A DNA stretch of 64,000 nt from Verrucomicrobiota bacterium (GTDB taxonomy: Bacteria > Verrucomicrobiota > Verrucomicrobiia > Verrucomicrobiales > V1-33): contig QQNF01000006.1 of the NCBI GenBank assembly GCA_003402705.1, positions 44,631 to 108,630 on the forward strand. Reading direction: 5' to 3'. Numbering within the stretch: position 1 is the first letter of the stretch; each line of letters starts with the position of its first letter. Position numbers and translations under genes: made by a program. Positions 62,278-64,000 of the stretch are shown here, one piece after another. The notes beneath the pieces were generated by a model. It did not search any database. It was not told the DNA's origin and was given only the letters and a program-made list of their open reading frames with translations.

Positions 62278-63075
62278 TCAGGATGGCTTCTTCTCCGCAC
62301 CTTCTTCAGGCTTCGGAGCCGACTCGATCTTCTTCTTCGCTTCCTCAGGCACTTCCAACGTCACCTTGCCCGCGTCCTTGATCTCCGTCGTCGTCGTCCG
62401 CTTCAGATCCATCGTGTTCCCATTGAACGAAAGAGTCCCTTCCACGTGATACTCCACTTTCGTCAGCGCGCCTTCCTTCACCCAGAACTTCACCGATCCC
62501 TTCGCATTCTCAGGCGCAGGCGCTTCGCTCCCGTCCCGGCGACGACCACCGCCAAATGTCATCAGCTCCTTCACCGCTTCGTCCGTCAGATCACCGGAAA
62601 TCGTGTCGCCATCCTTCGTCAGCGCCTTCGCCTTCCCCACCAGATCCATCGCAAGGTCCGCAGGGGTCTTGAAACTTCGCGCCATCCGGCCAAACCCACC
62701 CGCTCCACGGCCACCGCGACGCTGCGGGTCCGTGCCACCACCATTGCTGCTCTCCGCCGCCGCCGCCAGTTCCTCAGGCGTCTTCCAACCACCTTCCCCC
62801 TTGATCGCCGTCACCCCGCCCTTCCACACCGACTCGCTCTTCTGCTCGCCACGCGTGCTCGTCAGCAGCACCCAGCCATCCTTGTTCACTTTCCCTTCCG
62901 TCGGCCCCGGCTGCCACCGGCTGTTCTCTCCCATCGAAGTCGTCGACGTGAACGCATAGCCAGTCGCTTCCTTCAGCGCCGCAGCCGCCGCCTTGACCGC
63001 GTCAGCATCAGCTCCGTCCGCCGCAAATACAAATGCCGGGGCCAGCGCGAGAAGTAGGGTAAGTGTCGTTTTCAT
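62278..63075 (-). CDS. Secreted protein of unknown function
   Basis: 265 residues with a clear signal peptide (TLTLLLALAPAFVFAADG). No family recognised. The central part has a Gly/Arg segment (RRGGRGAGGFGRM), and the C-terminal region contains the sequence GSVKFWVKEGALTKVEYHVE and TLEVPEEAKKKIE, recalling lipoprotein-carrier or DUF-type beta sandwiches. Both this protein and the one of 60845-62257 carry Gly/Arg tracts and signals and are probably one operon. Confidence 0.7.
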   Translation of the reverse strand: MKTTLTLLLALAPAFVFAADGADADAVKAAAAALKEATGYAFTSTTSMGENSRWQPGPTEGKVNKDGWVLLTSTRGEQKSESVWKGGVTAIKGEGGWKTPEELAAAAESSNGGGTDPQRRGGRGAGGFGRMARSFKTPADLAMDLVGKAKALTKDGDTISGDLTDEAVKELMTFGGGRRRDGSEAPAPENAKGSVKFWVKEGALTKVEYHVEGTLSFNGNTMDLKRTTTTEIKDAGKVTLEVPEEAKKKIESAPKPEEGAEKKPS

Positions 63076-63144
63076 AAATGTCTTTCGGATTGGGTTGATG
63101 TTCCATGAATGGCTTCCGCTCCTCCCGCCCAGCGGACACTCATT

Positions 63145-64000
63145 TCATCCCTCCGCATTCGCGGACACAGCCAGCAGCCCAGCCGCCGCCGCCGCACGCT
63201 CTACCACCGCCTCCGCACGCCGCAACACCCCGCGTCGCCGCCATTCCCAAATCCCGGCTCCCACCACCGCCACCACCCCCATCCGCACCTTCGTCCGCGC
63301 CCCCTCCCGGTGATACTCCGTCACCGTGCTCACCCGCACTTCCCACCCGCCCTCATCCCGCCAACTCAAATCCCAGTCATCCCACTCATCACCCACCCGC
63401 ACGCTCCCACTCCCCTCCAACGCCGCCAGCAACGACTCCCTCCCAACACCACCCGCGCTCCAATACTCCCGCACCATTCCCCGCCCGCCACACACTCTCC
63501 ATCTCCTCTCTCCAGACGGCCAGCGCCACTCCCCACGCCGCCCGCCCGGCCAGTTCCCCAGCCGCACCCCCCACCACAACCGCGCCGCACTCCGCACCAC
63601 CGGCTGCAACACCACCAACCCCCAAAGCCGCCACCTCGCCCCCCCATCCCCATCCCACTTCACTCCCATCCGCAACACCCGCGCCATCCACCACCCCGCC
63701 ACCACCGGCACCAAACCCATCACCACCGCCACCACCAGCAACTCCCCCACCACCACCCCCAACAGCCCCAACCCGCACACCACCAGCCACCACTGCCCCG
63801 TCATCACCACCCACGCCCACCCCGGCACCAACCGCCGGTAAACAATCTGATACCCCGCCATCCCGAACATCCCCCCGTAAATCGACACCCTATCATCTCC
63901 CAGCCGCCCCGCCGCCGGCTCATAAACCACCCCGCGCCACCGCGCCCCGCCCGTCAGCCCAAACCGATCGCCATGCCCGCGCATCAGCAGCGCCTCCGCC
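63145..64000 (-). CDS. Probable membrane glycosyltransferase, C-terminal part (5' end outside window)
   Basis: The frame is open to the window edge (AEALLMRGHG...), so the start is missing; 284 residues are visible with the stop at 63145. Features: RVSIYGGMFGMAGYQIVYRR, several hydrophobic segments (WLVVCGLGLLGVVVGELLVV; VAVVMGLVPVVAGWWMA), and a Trp/Arg-rich tail without catalytic motifs. The YGG-FG-xx-YQ pattern is seen near the C-terminus of some family-2 glycosyltransferases. Assignment is tentative; it could be another polytopic membrane enzyme. Confidence 0.4.
   Translation of the reverse strand, partial: AEALLMRGHGDRFGLTGGARWRGVVYEPAAGRLGDDRVSIYGGMFGMAGYQIVYRRLVPGWAWVVMTGQWWLVVCGLGLLGVVVGELLVVAVVMGLVPVVAGWWMARVLRMGVKWDGDGGARWRLWGLVVLQPVVRSAARLWWGVRLGNWPGGRRGEWRWPSGERRWRVCGGRGMVREYWSAGGVGRESLLAALEGSGSVRVGDEWDDWDLSWRDEGGWEVRVSTVTEYHREGARTKVRMGVVAVVGAGIWEWRRRGVLRRAEAVVERAAAAAGLLAVSANAEG

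Overview
The window looks like a chromosomal segment of a GC-rich member of the Verrucomicrobiota (Planctomycetes-Verrucomicrobia-Chlamydiae group). I infer this from family content, not from any search: a Planctomycete-type cytochrome c/DUF1549/DUF1553 protein, a giant lamin-tail/CotH secreted protein, a PQQ-like propeller protein, a bacterial SET-domain protein with post-SET cysteines, a TrhO-RluA fusion, and long secreted proteins of unknown function. Shine-Dalgarno sequences are weak or absent before most genes.

Layout. (1) 3-6293: the 3' part of a very large protein gene that begins outside the window. (2) 6298-16831: an accessory block with three convergently expressed minus-strand genes. 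They encode a small EACC1-like protein, a CHAT-protease/NB-ARC/TPR protein (apparently split by a frameshift) and an HD-domain/STAND-type NTPase/TPR protein. The block is bracketed by a 55-bp direct repeat of the 3' end of gene (1), so it looks like an insertion that rebuilt the gene end. (3) 16998-21145: a VapBC-like module, a secreted CIA30-FAS1-FAS1 protein, a 203-bp MITE-like element with TA flanks, and a DUF4143-type ATPase next to a decayed fragment of a second copy. (4) 21201-26946: a PAS histidine kinase with a NarL-type regulator, a DUF2934 protein and a GH63-like glucosidase. (5) 27065-52324: chromosomal core and surface functions, including DUF1553 cytochrome, AsmA-like protein, argC-argJ, esterase, PQQ propeller, TrhO-RluA fusion, a 2.8-kilo-residue LTD/CotH/beta-helix protein, SET protein, alpha/beta hydrolase, nadD and aspS. 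(6) 52385-55143: a toxin-antitoxin cluster with one nonsense-broken RelE/ParE toxin and two tandem VapBC-like pairs, separated by repeats. (7) 55225-64000: the ATP-grasp/alpha-E/transglutaminase cassette, a RidA-like protein and D-threonine-aldolase-like pair, two secreted proteins of unknown function, and the end of a probable glycosyltransferase.

How it fits together. Block (2) is the most interesting. The architecture (constant small component, NTPase with superstructure-forming TPRs, caspase-like CHAT effector, second NTPase with HD domain) matches the NTP-dependent biological conflict systems described by comparative genomics. Its TPR arrays are built of nearly identical 105-bp and 120-bp units, as expected of rapidly changing sensor surfaces. 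A degenerate ~19-bp motif (AGAGGTCTGnCC...TTGCC) occurs at least twelve times. All copies I found are on the + strand, and most lie at the edges of the accessory modules (conflict block, ATPase remnant, toxin-antitoxin cluster). It may mark recombination boundaries.
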